A stretch of 64,000 bases of DNA, taken from contig NZ_SLWS01000004.1 in assembly GCF_004345645.1 (NCBI RefSeq), forward strand, positions 682,001 to 746,000. Direction: 5' to 3'. Below the pieces are notes generated by a model, which worked only from the letters and a program-made list of their open reading frames with translations, ran no database searches and was not told the origin of the DNA. Position 1 is the stretch's first letter. Each line of letters opens with the position of its first letter. Below are positions 31,066 through 40,085 of the stretch, one piece after another. A program made the position numbers and the translations under genes. This DNA is from Actinocrispum wychmicini (GTDB lineage Bacteria > Actinomycetota > Actinomycetes > Mycobacteriales > Pseudonocardiaceae).

Positions 31066-31989
31066 ATGCAGGCTGAGCCGACTGGGACCGGCATGAAGGC
31101 CGATGTGGGGACCGATGTGTCCACGACGGTGTTCGAGCAATACCGGGAATTGATGTTCGGCATATCCTACCGAATGCTCGGCAGTGTCGCGGACGCCGAG
31201 GACACCATCCAGGAGACGTGGCTGCGGTGGAACAGGATCGACCGTGACTCGGTCGTCGACCCCCGTGGCTACCTCGTCCGCGCGGTCACCCGCACCTCCA
31301 TCGACCAACTCCGGCGGGCCAAAGCCAGGCGGGAACAATACATCGGCTCATGGCTGCCGGAGCCGCTGCTGACCGGGCCGGATTCGGCGGAGAGCGCGGC
31401 GCGGGCCGATTCGGTCTCCATGGCCATCCTGGTGATGCTGGAGCGACTGTCCCCGTTGGAGCGGGCGGTCTTCGTGCTGAACGAGGTGTTCGGGTTCAGC
31501 TTTCCCGAGGTCGCCGCCGTGGTCGACCGGACGGAGGCGGCGGTGCGCCAGCTCGGCCGCCGGGCCAGGGCGAACGTGCAGGGCCGCCGCCGGTTCTCCG
31601 CCGGCGGCAAGGAGACCAAGCAGATCACCGAGCGGTTCCTGGCCGCCTGCCTCGGCGGCGACCTCGGCGGGCTGATGGAGCTGCTCGCCCCGGACGTGAC
31701 CATGTGCGTCGACTCCAACGGCCGCTCCGAAGGCGGCCCACGGCAACCACTGCACGGCGCGCGGGCGGTCGCCGAGTACTTCGCGTGGGTCGCCGACCGG
31801 TTCCCGGCGGGCATCCGGTCGCGCTACGTCGAACTCAACGGCAGCGGCAGCGGCCTGTTCATTGTGGACGACGAGGTGTACGCGGCCTTCGTGCTCGACT
31901 TCGCGCCGGAACCGGCCGACCGGGTGGAAGCCATCTGGATCATCCGCGAGGAGAACAAGCTGTCCCGCATCCCCGTGCCCCCCGCCTGA
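31066..31989 (+). CDS. ECF41-family sigma factor with C-terminal SnoaL-like domain
   Basis: This 307-residue sigma factor has region 2 (ELMFGISYRMLGSVADAEDTIQETWLRW, residues about 25-55) and the ECF41 linker signature in YIGSWLPEPLL (about 97-107). Region 4 has LSPLERAVFVLNEVFGFSF and EAAVRQLGRRAR, and a C-terminal domain of about 120 residues has the SnoaL/NTF2-like fold known to regulate this family in place of an anti-sigma factor. ATG 31066 is used; ATG 31093 is possible. Three matching promoters nearby point to its regulon. Confidence 0.93.
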   Translation: MQAEPTGTGMKADVGTDVSTTVFEQYRELMFGISYRMLGSVADAEDTIQETWLRWNRIDRDSVVDPRGYLVRAVTRTSIDQLRRAKARREQYIGSWLPEPLLTGPDSAESAARADSVSMAILVMLERLSPLERAVFVLNEVFGFSFPEVAAVVDRTEAAVRQLGRRARANVQGRRRFSAGGKETKQITERFLAACLGGDLGGLMELLAPDVTMCVDSNGRSEGGPRQPLHGARAVAEYFAWVADRFPAGIRSRYVELNGSGSGLFIVDDEVYAAFVLDFAPEPADRVEAIWIIREENKLSRIPVPPA

Positions 31990-32015
31990 TCCGGCGAGGG
32001 GTGGGGGTGGGCGGG

Positions 32016-33467
32016 TCAGAACATGTGCAGCGAAGGGGTCAGGATGCTCGCTGGGTCGTGCTTCTTCTTGAGGGCCGCGAAGTCCTGGTATCGCGGGCCG
32101 TACTGGTGGGCCCAGTCGGGCGGGCGCATCTCCACCGCGCTGATCGGGTAGAGCGTGCCGCCGATGTCACGGGCCCGTTCGTAGATCCCCCGGTTCCGGG
32201 CGAGTTTGGCGGCGACGAACTCGGTGTTCGGGCCCGCTGCCGGCGCGGCGGTCAGCAGGTCGAACAGGAAGATCCAGTCGGTTGTGGACTCAGGCACCGC
32301 GAAGTACTGCCTGGTCAGCAGGCTTCTCTTGACCGCGAACACGACCGAGTAGCCGACCGCGCCGAGGTCGTCGTACGCCAGTCGGGAGAACGTGTCGGTG
32401 AAGAAGCCGGCGGCTTTCTGGCCGGGCAGGAACACGTCGACCCACGGGTGCGGCACGCCGGTCCACCTGCCCAACGCCTTCAGGCCCTCGATCTTCGCGT
32501 CGATCCGCAGCACGAAGTCCAAATAGGCCCATTCGACGGTTTTCAGGTGGTCACGGGTGTCCGACAGGCCCCGCAGCAGATGCCCGGCGTCCGGCACTTC
32601 GTCCTGACCGTGGTATTTGGCCAGCTGCACCTGGAAGATCCACGGCGCCGGGCCGCCCGTCGGGGTCGTGATCACCTGGCCGTACGACACCTCCAGTTCG
32701 CCGCGGTCCAGCACGGTCTCGAAATCCCGGAAGAACACGGTCGGGTCGGCGTACTCCAGTGTCCACTGTGTCACCCTCGGCCGCGCGGGTTCGAGGTCGA
32801 CCACCGCCCGGGTGATGATCCCGAGCTGACCCACGCCGGCCAGCGCACCTTCGAACAGTTCGCTGTTGGAGCTCGGCGAACACCACACCACGTGCCCCTC
32901 GCCGGTCACCACCTGCAGCCTGCGTACCCACTGGACCTGTACGCCCTTGCGTGGCGTGACACCAACGCCCCCAACGGAAAGCGTGCCACCCACGGTCAGT
33001 GCCGTGTACCCGGTGTACACCGGAGGTGTGACGCCCTGCGCGAACGCCGCTGTGATCAGGTCCTTCCACAGCACACCGGCGTCGACGTCGGCGTGGTCGG
33101 CGTGGATGGCGTGGATGGTGGCGATGCCCTGCGTCTCGACGATCACCCCGGAGTCCACAAGGGACTGACCGAACATCGAGTGGCCCGCGCCGTGCGCCGC
33201 GACCGGGATGCTGTGCCGCCGGCAGAAGCGCACCATCCGGGCGATGTCGTCGACCGAGCCCGGCCGCAGCACCACCCACGGATGCCGCTGGACGATGAAC
33301 CCCTCGTCGGTTCGGCTGTCGGCCCTGACCAGGGCGCCGTCGAGCGCTGGAATCGGTTCCGTCGCAGCGGTCTCGGCGTCGGCCTCCACCCATCGTCGGG
33401 TGATGGGATCAAACCCGGCCACGAAGGTCGCGCCGGCCACGCCCGTGATGAAACTCCGTCTGTTCAA
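32016..33467 (-). CDS. Tat-exported FAD-linked oxidase (cytokinin dehydrogenase-like)
   Basis: This 483-residue flavoenzyme starts at TTG 33467 after AGGA, giving the twin-arginine signal MNRRSFITGVAGATFVAGF. The FAD-binding type 4 domain has VVLRPGSVDDIARMVRFC, AAHGAGHSMFGQSLVDSG and GYTALTVGGTLSVGGVG, and the C-terminus ends DPASILTPSLHMF. This combination resembles cytokinin dehydrogenases. It is probably exported folded with FAD. It follows the SnoaL-like gene (38-bp gap) and shares its ECF41 promoter. The substrate is unknown and need not be a cytokinin. Confidence 0.82.
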   Translation of the reverse strand: MNRRSFITGVAGATFVAGFDPITRRWVEADAETAATEPIPALDGALVRADSRTDEGFIVQRHPWVVLRPGSVDDIARMVRFCRRHSIPVAAHGAGHSMFGQSLVDSGVIVETQGIATIHAIHADHADVDAGVLWKDLITAAFAQGVTPPVYTGYTALTVGGTLSVGGVGVTPRKGVQVQWVRRLQVVTGEGHVVWCSPSSNSELFEGALAGVGQLGIITRAVVDLEPARPRVTQWTLEYADPTVFFRDFETVLDRGELEVSYGQVITTPTGGPAPWIFQVQLAKYHGQDEVPDAGHLLRGLSDTRDHLKTVEWAYLDFVLRIDAKIEGLKALGRWTGVPHPWVDVFLPGQKAAGFFTDTFSRLAYDDLGAVGYSVVFAVKRSLLTRQYFAVPESTTDWIFLFDLLTAAPAAGPNTEFVAAKLARNRGIYERARDIGGTLYPISAVEMRPPDWAHQYGPRYQDFAALKKKHDPASILTPSLHMF

Positions 33468-33505
33468 GATGTGTCCTGTGCCTTTCTCCGGGGAAAACAG
33501 GGCGG

Positions 33506-33964
33506 TCAGCTGGTCGCGGAAACGATCTGGAGCGCCGGATCCGGGGTGACCAACGGGAATTCCAGGCCACGCTCCAGTTGCAGGCTGATCAGCCGCAGGT
33601 TGTTCGTGGAGATGATCTGCTCGGTGATCCGGCCGTCCCGCAGCCGCACTGTGTGCGTCTCGATCGTGGTGCCCCGTGCGTCGGTCGGCGGCTGCCCGTG
33701 AAACTCGCCAGTGTTGTGCCAGTCCCAGGCGTAACGGAAGACGGCGCGGGTGTTGTCCGCACTGTGGAACTCGTCGTGCAGGGCCGCCCGAAACCCCGGG
33801 TACGTCTCGTGGAACTCGGCGGCGACCTTGAGGATCGCCGGCAGGCCCGCGATCTTCCACGCGAAGGGGGCGTAAAGGATGACGTCCTCATCGTAAAGAC
33901 GGGCGAAGGACTCCCAGTCCTGGGTGGCCCATGCCACGACGAACTTCTCTCCCAGCGAACTCAT
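33506..33964 (-). CDS. SnoaL-like/NTF2-fold protein
   Basis: This 152-residue protein has the pattern of a small nuclear-transport-factor-2-like enzyme: VVAWATQDWESFARLYDEDVILYAPF at the start, then GLPAILKVAAEFHETYPGFR, VFRYAWDWHNTGEFHG and THTVRLRDGRITEQ. Family members act as cyclases, isomerases or hydrolases on small molecules. ATG 33964 has AGGAGAG upstream and the promoter TGTCACA-N16-CGTC begins 35 bp away. It is first in a two-gene operon with the FAD oxidase. Confidence 0.85.
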   Translation of the reverse strand: MSSLGEKFVVAWATQDWESFARLYDEDVILYAPFAWKIAGLPAILKVAAEFHETYPGFRAALHDEFHSADNTRAVFRYAWDWHNTGEFHGQPPTDARGTTIETHTVRLRDGRITEQIISTNNLRLISLQLERGLEFPLVTPDPALQIVSATS

Positions 33965-34308
33965 GGTTCTCTCTCCTGCCGTTGGGTGGGTACCCTGACC
34001 GACGCACGAGAGCGCCGGACTGTGACATCGGGTCGCGGCGGGCACCGTGACGACGTTTCGCATCGCCGGTCCGGGCTAGGGGGGTGGGAGAGTGGACATA
34101 TGGGGAGAAACAAACGAGAATCGGAGCAGCGGAGTTCGTCGTGAACCAGCCGGCCGGACGGCCGTAGGGCAAGTGACGCAACAGTTTCACGCCGATGGTC
34201 GAAGTGGACGCGTCGGATGTCACCCAACTGGACCGGGTGGCTTGGCGATTTCGGTAGAAAGGTAGATCACTATCCTGGGGTGGGACCGAATGGGGGGGAC
34301 CCAGAAGT
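33965..34308. other. 344-bp divergent region between SnoaL-like and LuxR-type genes
   Basis: It contains the ECF41 promoter at 33999-34025 for the minus strand. Toward the LuxR-type gene I see G-rich runs (CTAGGGGGGTGGG near 34076, CCTGGGGTGGG near 34274) but no clear -35/-10 pair. No reading frame here looks real. Confidence 0.55.
33999..34025 (-). promoter_or_regulatory. ECF41-type promoter of the SnoaL-like/FAD-oxidase operon
   Basis: On the minus strand, TGTCACA, 16 bases, CGTC, with CGTC 35 bp before the ATG of the SnoaL-like gene. Motifs and spacing are identical to the promoter at 30687. Confidence 0.88.
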
Positions 34309-36675
34309 ATGACGGATATGTGCGCGTCGCTGGACGGGCTGCGGGGGGACGGCGGGAGCCAGCCGGCGAGATTCTCCGGCCAGTTACCGCCGCTGCTGGG
34401 CAGGGACACCGATTTGTTGACCTTGACCGCGCACCTGTGCCGGGCGGACAGCCACCTGTCCACGTTGACCGGACCCGGCGGGGTCGGCAAGAGCAGGCTC
34501 GCGGCCGCGGCGGCCGACGAGCTGACCAGGCTGGGCCCGTTCGCCGTTGTCCTCGTTGACCTGCACGACGTCGACACCGAGGACGGTGTGCTGCGGTCGA
34601 TCGCCGGCGCGGTCGGCGACGATTTCGGCGGTGCGGTGGCGGATCCGGTGACCCGGGGGGACATCGCGGCGATCATCCCGGACCGGGATGTGCTGCTCGT
34701 CCTGGACGGTTGCGAACAGGTGACCGAGACCGCGGCGGTGATCGTGCGCGACCTGCTTTCCCGACGCAACCGCCTGCGGGTGCTGATCACCAGCCGCCGG
34801 CCGTTGACCCTGTACGGAGAACGCTTGTTTCCGCTGCAACCGCTGCCGACGCCACAGTGTCCGCTCACTGAGGACGTGGCCCACTTGCAGGAATACCCGT
34901 CGGTGGCGCTCTTTGTGGACCGGGCGCGGGCGGTGGACCCGTCGTTCGCCCTGACGGCGGAGAACGCCGGACCGGTGGCCGAGATCTGCGGCCGGATGGA
35001 CGGCCTGCCGCTGGCGATCGAGCTGACCGCGGCCCGGCTGCGGCTGTTCCCGGTCGGCACCCTGGTCGCCCGGTTGCGCGAGGGAAGTTACGGCGGGGTG
35101 GGCCGCAACATGGGCGCACCGCACCGGCACCGGTCGGTGCACGCGCTCACCGAGGCCAGTTTCCGGCTGCTGGACGAAGATCAGCGGCGGATGCTGATGC
35201 GGGTCGCGGTGTGCGCGAAGGACGTGGGGCTGCACACGGTCGAAGATCTCGGTGGGTTGGCGCCACACCAGACGGAGTCGGTGCTGGAACCGTTGGTGGA
35301 CCTCAATCTCGTCTCGGTCCGGCACGGCGCGGGCGATCCGCGGTTCGCCGTGCTGGAGACGGTCCGGGTGTTCTGCATGGACCGGCTCAGGGAACGCGGC
35401 GAACTGAAGGAGGCGCGGTCCCGGCACGCCGAACACTTCCAGGCCCTGGCCGAGCGCGCCCAGCCCCACCTGACCGGGCCGGACCAGGCGCAGTGGCTGG
35501 GCGAACTGTCGGCCGCGCATGACAACCTCCAGCAGGCACTGGACTTCCTGCGGGACGAAGGGTGGCCGGCCGAGGCCGCGCGAACGGCGGTCGCGATCCA
35601 CCGGTTCTGGTTGGTCCACGGCACTTTGGAGGTCGGGAACCGGCACCTCGCGACGCTGCCGCAGGCCGACGGCGCGCTGGACGCGGCCCGGGGCGCGATG
35701 GCCGCCGCCATGGGTGACGTGCTGCGCGCGGCGGAGACGTTCCACCGGGCCAGCACGGCGTACCGGGGGCACGGCGACCAGGACCGGGAGCAGGCCATGT
35801 TGGCCCAGCGCCACGCGGCTCTGCAGCACGCGGGCGAACGGCTGCACGTCCGGTCGACGGACTACGTGATCCGGTCCGCGGGCCGGGCCGAGGCGCCGAT
35901 CGAGATCGGTGACGCGGCGCTGGCGCTCGCTACGGCGTCCGCCCAGGATCTGGACCGCTGCGAGGAACTGCTTGAGGCCGCACGGACTGTCTACGCGCGC
36001 CACCAGGATGTCCGCGGCTTCGGCCTCGTGCTCGCCGAGCAAGGTGAGGTCGCGGTCGCCCGTGGCCAGTTCGACCTGGCCGAGCGGTTGTTCCGGCTGA
36101 GTCTGGAGAAGTTACGTTCGGTCGGCGAGCGCACGATGCTGCCGACCGTCCTCGACGCGTACGCATTCCTGTTATGGCAACAGGTTCCGGGTCAGGAGGA
36201 CCGCGTGGTCCGGGTGATGGCGGCGAGTTCCGCGTTACGCAAGACCACGAACGCATCGCCGCTGAGGATCAGACGGTCCATGCCCGCCGGGCCGTTACGC
36301 CAGTTACGCCGCAACCTCGGCAGCCCACAGTTCGAGGCGCTGTGGCACGAGGGCCGGCTGCTTGACTCCGCCGCCACGGTCGCGGAGATGCTGTCGGCGC
36401 CGACGTTGGCCGGGGCCGGGGGCGGGCGGACGCCCGCCACCCAACAGGAGGCGAAGCTCACCCCGCGGCAGTACCAGATCGCGTCCCTGGTCAGCCAGGG
36501 CCTGACGAACCGGCAGATCGCCCACCAGCTGCAGATCTCCGAATGGACGGCGGTCAACCACGTCCGGCAGATCATGCACCGGCTCGGCCTGCCGTCCCGG
36601 ATCCACGTGGCGCAGTGGGTGATGAAGCTGGGCGACGGCCTAGGACACGCTCGCCGGGGTGAGCACGGTGGGTAG
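34309..36675 (+). CDS. Large ATP-binding LuxR-family regulator
   Basis: This 788-residue regulator starts at ATG 34309. An NB-ARC-type ATPase follows a short head: Walker A LTGPGGVGKSRLA (about 50-60), Walker B VLLVLDGCEQ (about 126-135), then the RFAVLETVRVF winged region and a TPR-like helical middle. The C-terminus has a LuxR helix-turn-helix, LTPRQYQIASLVSQGLTNRQIAHQLQISEWTAVNHV. There is no SARP domain. Such proteins often activate neighbouring biosynthetic genes. It overlaps the convergent ligase by 36 bp and sits between the sigma regulon and the UbiA cluster. Confidence 0.9.
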   Translation: MTDMCASLDGLRGDGGSQPARFSGQLPPLLGRDTDLLTLTAHLCRADSHLSTLTGPGGVGKSRLAAAAADELTRLGPFAVVLVDLHDVDTEDGVLRSIAGAVGDDFGGAVADPVTRGDIAAIIPDRDVLLVLDGCEQVTETAAVIVRDLLSRRNRLRVLITSRRPLTLYGERLFPLQPLPTPQCPLTEDVAHLQEYPSVALFVDRARAVDPSFALTAENAGPVAEICGRMDGLPLAIELTAARLRLFPVGTLVARLREGSYGGVGRNMGAPHRHRSVHALTEASFRLLDEDQRRMLMRVAVCAKDVGLHTVEDLGGLAPHQTESVLEPLVDLNLVSVRHGAGDPRFAVLETVRVFCMDRLRERGELKEARSRHAEHFQALAERAQPHLTGPDQAQWLGELSAAHDNLQQALDFLRDEGWPAEAARTAVAIHRFWLVHGTLEVGNRHLATLPQADGALDAARGAMAAAMGDVLRAAETFHRASTAYRGHGDQDREQAMLAQRHAALQHAGERLHVRSTDYVIRSAGRAEAPIEIGDAALALATASAQDLDRCEELLEAARTVYARHQDVRGFGLVLAEQGEVAVARGQFDLAERLFRLSLEKLRSVGERTMLPTVLDAYAFLLWQQVPGQEDRVVRVMAASSALRKTTNASPLRIRRSMPAGPLRQLRRNLGSPQFEALWHEGRLLDSAATVAEMLSAPTLAGAGGGRTPATQQEAKLTPRQYQIASLVSQGLTNRQIAHQLQISEWTAVNHVRQIMHRLGLPSRIHVAQWVMKLGDGLGHARRGEHGG

Positions 36676-38310
36676 CCGGTCGTAGTCGACCTTGCCGCAG
36701 GCGTCCCGGGGCAGCGTGTCCACCTGCACCAGTTTGGTCGGCAGGTACCACTCGGTCATCCCGCGCCAGGCAAGGAAGTCACGCAGGTCGGTCAAGGAGG
36801 GACAGCGGCCACGGGACGCCACCACGGCACACGGCTGCTCGTCGCAGTCGGCCGCCGGGTAGCCGATCACCGCCACCTCCTTGACCGCCGGGTGCTGTTG
36901 CAGTTCCTTCTCGACTTCCTCGACCGGGATCATGAACATGCCGCCGATCCGCCGGCTGGCCCGTCCGGCGAACCGGATCCCGCCGCGGCCGTCGTCGCGG
37001 ACGAGGTCGCCGGTGTCGAACCAGCCGTCGTCGGCGTCCCACAGCGTGCGCACGTCCCGTTCACCGGCCTCGTTGGTCTGCCACACCGCGGTGCACAGCG
37101 AAGGTCCACGGACCCACAGCCGGTTCAGGCCGGCGACACCGGGCACCGGGCGCAGGTCCATGGACAGGCCGGGCAACGGCCGTCCGTCGCTGTGCGCCGC
37201 CCACCGGTCCGGGTCGTCCTCCCGGATCCGGATGCCCATGCAGACCTCGGTCATCGCCCAGCAGGCCCGGATCGGCACCCGGAACTCGTCGGCCAGCTGG
37301 TGCACGAGATCGCTGGGGACGGGGGTGGCGCCGGCTTTCAGCAGCCGCAGCGCCGGCAGGTGCCGGGGCCGCTGCCGCTGCGCCTCGACCATCTGGGTGT
37401 AGAAGATCGGGGCCGCGAACAGCTGGGTCACCCCGGCCGCGGCCATCAGGTCGAGTTGCCGGTCGGCGTCCCAGACGTCCTGGTACACGGCGGTTCCCTG
37501 GGCCAGGACCGGCCCCCAGATGTTGTACAGCACGCCGGCGAGCCCGGTGATGGGATGCGGTGTGCAGAAGATCTCGCGGTGGTCCCAGCCGCGTTCGATC
37601 GGCGTGGCGTGCCCGGCGATGCCCGCGTAGATCGAGTTCTCGGTGTGCAGCACGGACTTCCGCTGTCCGGTGGTGCCGGACGTGAAGATCAGCATCCGGG
37701 CCTCGTCCATGGCCGGCCCGGCCGGCAGCGGCGGCGGCATCCGGGCCAGGTCCTCGTGCGGCGTGTTGAGGAAGTGGTCGGCGAAGTCGATGGCGCCGTT
37801 GCCGGGCTGGTCGCCGTACACCACGCGGTAGCGCAGCCGGGGCAGCCGGGACGCCATCCGCTCCAGTTCCCACGCCAGTTCGGCACCCTGCCACGCCTGC
37901 GGCGTGACGCAGAGCCGCGCCTGCGCGTCGGTGAGGATGAGTTCCACTTCCCGTGGCCCGATGCTGGTCTGGATCGGCACGGCCACCGCGCCGATCCACA
38001 TACAGGCCAAGGTGAGCGCGGTCGTCTCCCACCAGTTCGGCAGCTGCCACGCCACCGCGTCGCCGCGGCGGATGCCGAGTGCGGTCAGCCCGCCGGCGAA
38101 CCGGCGGACGTAGCGCAGGAGTTCGCCGTACCGCACGGTGATGACCCGGCCCGCGGCCGCGCGGTGCGCGATGATCGCGGGCCGGTCCGGGCAGGTGGCG
38201 GCGGCACTGACCAGGTCATGCAGGATCGACCGGTCGCGCCACCACCCTTCACGCCGATAGTGCGCCGCCATCCACGACGGCGGCCGTAGGTCGAACGGCT
38301 CGGGCCTCAC
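36640..38310 (-). CDS. AMP-dependent acyl-CoA synthetase/ligase
   Basis: This 556-residue adenylating enzyme has P-loop core LIFTSGTTGQRKSVLHTENS (about 205-225), ACWAMTEVCMG, GWFDTGDLVRDDGRG and a C-terminal lysine in RDACGKVDYD. It most resembles medium-chain or cyclic carboxylate CoA ligases. The GTG start overlaps the MFS stop (GTGA). Its partner gene is an exporter under an ECF41 promoter, so it may activate an acid made or detoxified by this regulon. Confidence 0.88.
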   Translation of the reverse strand: MRPEPFDLRPPSWMAAHYRREGWWRDRSILHDLVSAAATCPDRPAIIAHRAAAGRVITVRYGELLRYVRRFAGGLTALGIRRGDAVAWQLPNWWETTALTLACMWIGAVAVPIQTSIGPREVELILTDAQARLCVTPQAWQGAELAWELERMASRLPRLRYRVVYGDQPGNGAIDFADHFLNTPHEDLARMPPPLPAGPAMDEARMLIFTSGTTGQRKSVLHTENSIYAGIAGHATPIERGWDHREIFCTPHPITGLAGVLYNIWGPVLAQGTAVYQDVWDADRQLDLMAAAGVTQLFAAPIFYTQMVEAQRQRPRHLPALRLLKAGATPVPSDLVHQLADEFRVPIRACWAMTEVCMGIRIREDDPDRWAAHSDGRPLPGLSMDLRPVPGVAGLNRLWVRGPSLCTAVWQTNEAGERDVRTLWDADDGWFDTGDLVRDDGRGGIRFAGRASRRIGGMFMIPVEEVEKELQQHPAVKEVAVIGYPAADCDEQPCAVVASRGRCPSLTDLRDFLAWRGMTEWYLPTKLVQVDTLPRDACGKVDYDRLPTVLTPASVS

Positions 38311-39965
38311 GATTGCCTTTCCCCTGTGGCCACGGCGGGCGCGGGCGCGTCCACCGGCTGCCGCGCCGTCGCTTTGGCCCGGCCGGGGAGCCCCAGCGCG
38401 AGCAGCGCGCCCACCACCTGCACCAGGCCGGTCAGCACCAGTGCCCAGGTCGCGGCCGTGGTGAAGCCGGCGCCGAACACCTCCTGCGTGACCCGTGCCG
38501 TCGCCCGTGTCGCCTGGTCGGACAGGCCGCCCGGCGCCGCGATGCCGCCGCTCTGCCCCGCGCCGACGTCAAGGCCACGGTCGACGGCGGTGGCGATGCT
38601 GTTCTGGAAGCCGGTCCGCGCTTCCGGCGGGACGTCACCGAGCCGTTGGGCGGCCTGGTCGGTCACCTCGACGGCCAGGCGGCTCTGCAACAGCGCGCCG
38701 GTCACGGCGGCGCCCAGCACAGTGCCGATCTGCCGAGTCGTGGCCAGGACGCCGGACGCCGCGCCGGCCAGCTGCTGTGGGACGTCCCGCATGGCGAGTG
38801 TGTTGATCGTGGGGAACACGACACCCATGCCGATGCCGAACAGGATCATTCCGGGCAGCAGGACCCACGGGTTGGCGTGGGGCTGCGCCATCAGCCCGGC
38901 GAGTGCCATGCCGCCGCCGTAGAACAGCAGGAAGGTGCACAGGACCGCCCGGCCGCCGAACCTGGCCACCAGCTTGCCCGCGAACGGCGACAGGAACAGC
39001 GTGATCACCGAGGGTGGGACGAGCACCAGGCCGGCGACGATCGCGGACAGCCCGAGGATGGACTGCAGATAGATGGTCAGCGGCAGGAACAGGCCGACCG
39101 ACGCGAACAGGACCACTGACGACAGCGTCACCGGGATCGAGAACGCCCGGTTGCGGAACAGCTGGAACGGCAGCAGCGGGTCCCGTTCCTGCCTGCGGCC
39201 CTGCAGGACGAGGAAGGCGACGAACACCACGACCCCGGCGACGAGGATGAGCGGGATGGTGACGAACGAGAACGCAGTGCCCGGGAACACCGTGCCCCAC
39301 TTGAAGCGCTGACCCTCGATCAACCCGAAGATCACCAGGAACAGCCCGACCGTGGACAGCAGCACCCCCGGCACGTCCAGCCGGGGCCGCCGGCCGGTGT
39401 TCACGTTCGGCACCACCAGCAGCGCGGCCACCGCGGCGCCGATGCCGAGCGGCACGTTGATGAAGAAGATCCAGCGCCAGCCGACCGAGCTGACCAGCAG
39501 ACCGCCCAGGGTGGGCCCGGCGATGATGGCGAGTCCGGCGACCGACGACCACACGCCGAACGCGGCACCGCGCTTCTCCGGCGGGAACACCATGCTGATC
39601 AGCGCGAGGGTCTGGGGCATCATCACGGCGGCGCCGATGCCCTGGACGGTCCGGGTGACGATCATCTGCGCGGCCGTGTCCGCCAGGCCGCAGGCGGCCG
39701 ACGCGACGGTGAACACGATGAGTCCGGTGATGAACATCGTCCGGGATCCGAGCCGGTCGCCGAGCCGGCCGGACAGCAGTTGCAGCGCGGCGAACATCAG
39801 GACGTACGCGTTGACGAACCAGAGCACCTGGTCCAGTGACGCGTGCAGCCCGGTCACCATGTCCGGGATGGCGATGTTCACGATCGTGGTGTCCAGCAAC
39901 GTCATGAAGAAGCCCACGAGCAGCACGCTCAGTACCACCCACGGGCTGCGTTCCCGCTTCTCCAC
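38307..39965 (-). CDS. MFS drug exporter, DHA2 (EmrB/QacA) family
   Basis: This membrane transporter of about 552 residues has the 14-helix DHA2 pattern. Motifs: MTLLDTTIVNIAIPD in helix 1, LSGRLGDRLGSR (motif A) and VMMPQTLALISMVFPPEKRG (motif C region). I chose GTG 39965 because AGGAGG lies just upstream; a longer in-frame N-terminus is possible. Promoter TGTCACA-N17-CGTC is 40 bp upstream. It probably exports the product of the regulon or confers self-resistance, coupled to the downstream ligase. Confidence 0.88.
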   Translation of the reverse strand: MEKRERSPWVVLSVLLVGFFMTLLDTTIVNIAIPDMVTGLHASLDQVLWFVNAYVLMFAALQLLSGRLGDRLGSRTMFITGLIVFTVASAACGLADTAAQMIVTRTVQGIGAAVMMPQTLALISMVFPPEKRGAAFGVWSSVAGLAIIAGPTLGGLLVSSVGWRWIFFINVPLGIGAAVAALLVVPNVNTGRRPRLDVPGVLLSTVGLFLVIFGLIEGQRFKWGTVFPGTAFSFVTIPLILVAGVVVFVAFLVLQGRRQERDPLLPFQLFRNRAFSIPVTLSSVVLFASVGLFLPLTIYLQSILGLSAIVAGLVLVPPSVITLFLSPFAGKLVARFGGRAVLCTFLLFYGGGMALAGLMAQPHANPWVLLPGMILFGIGMGVVFPTINTLAMRDVPQQLAGAASGVLATTRQIGTVLGAAVTGALLQSRLAVEVTDQAAQRLGDVPPEARTGFQNSIATAVDRGLDVGAGQSGGIAAPGGLSDQATRATARVTQEVFGAGFTTAATWALVLTGLVQVVGALLALGLPGRAKATARQPVDAPAPAVATGERQS

Positions 39966-40004
39966 CTTTGGTTCCTCCTCGCTCGCCGATACCTCCCCCT
40001 TACC

Positions 40005-40032
40005 GACGCACGCGTACCCCACGACTGTGACA
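40005..40032 (-). promoter_or_regulatory. ECF41-type promoter of the exporter/ligase operon
   Basis: On the minus strand, TGTCACA, 17 bases, CGTC. It faces the MFS gene, whose chosen start is 40 bp further. It differs from the other two only by one base of spacing. Confidence 0.82.
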
Positions 40033-40038
40033 TCGCAT

Positions 40039-40080
40039 GGTGAGCACTTTTACGAGTCGATGCTCGTAAAAGTGCTCACC
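40039..40080. terminator. Perfect hairpin at the end of the UbiA-cluster minus operon
   Basis: GGTGAGCACTTTTACGAG pairs perfectly with CTCGTAAAAGTGCTCACC around a 6-base loop. It lies 5 bp past the TAA of the UDP-sugar dehydrogenase and just upstream of the MFS promoter. It would end transcription of the minus operon and separate the two regulons. Confidence 0.85.
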
Positions 40081-40085
40081 AGCGG

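Noticed and set aside
31350-33701. A 783-codon plus-strand frame over the sigma, FAD oxidase and SnoaL-like genes
   Set aside because: It crosses three well-supported genes in a different frame or strand and shows no domain of its own.
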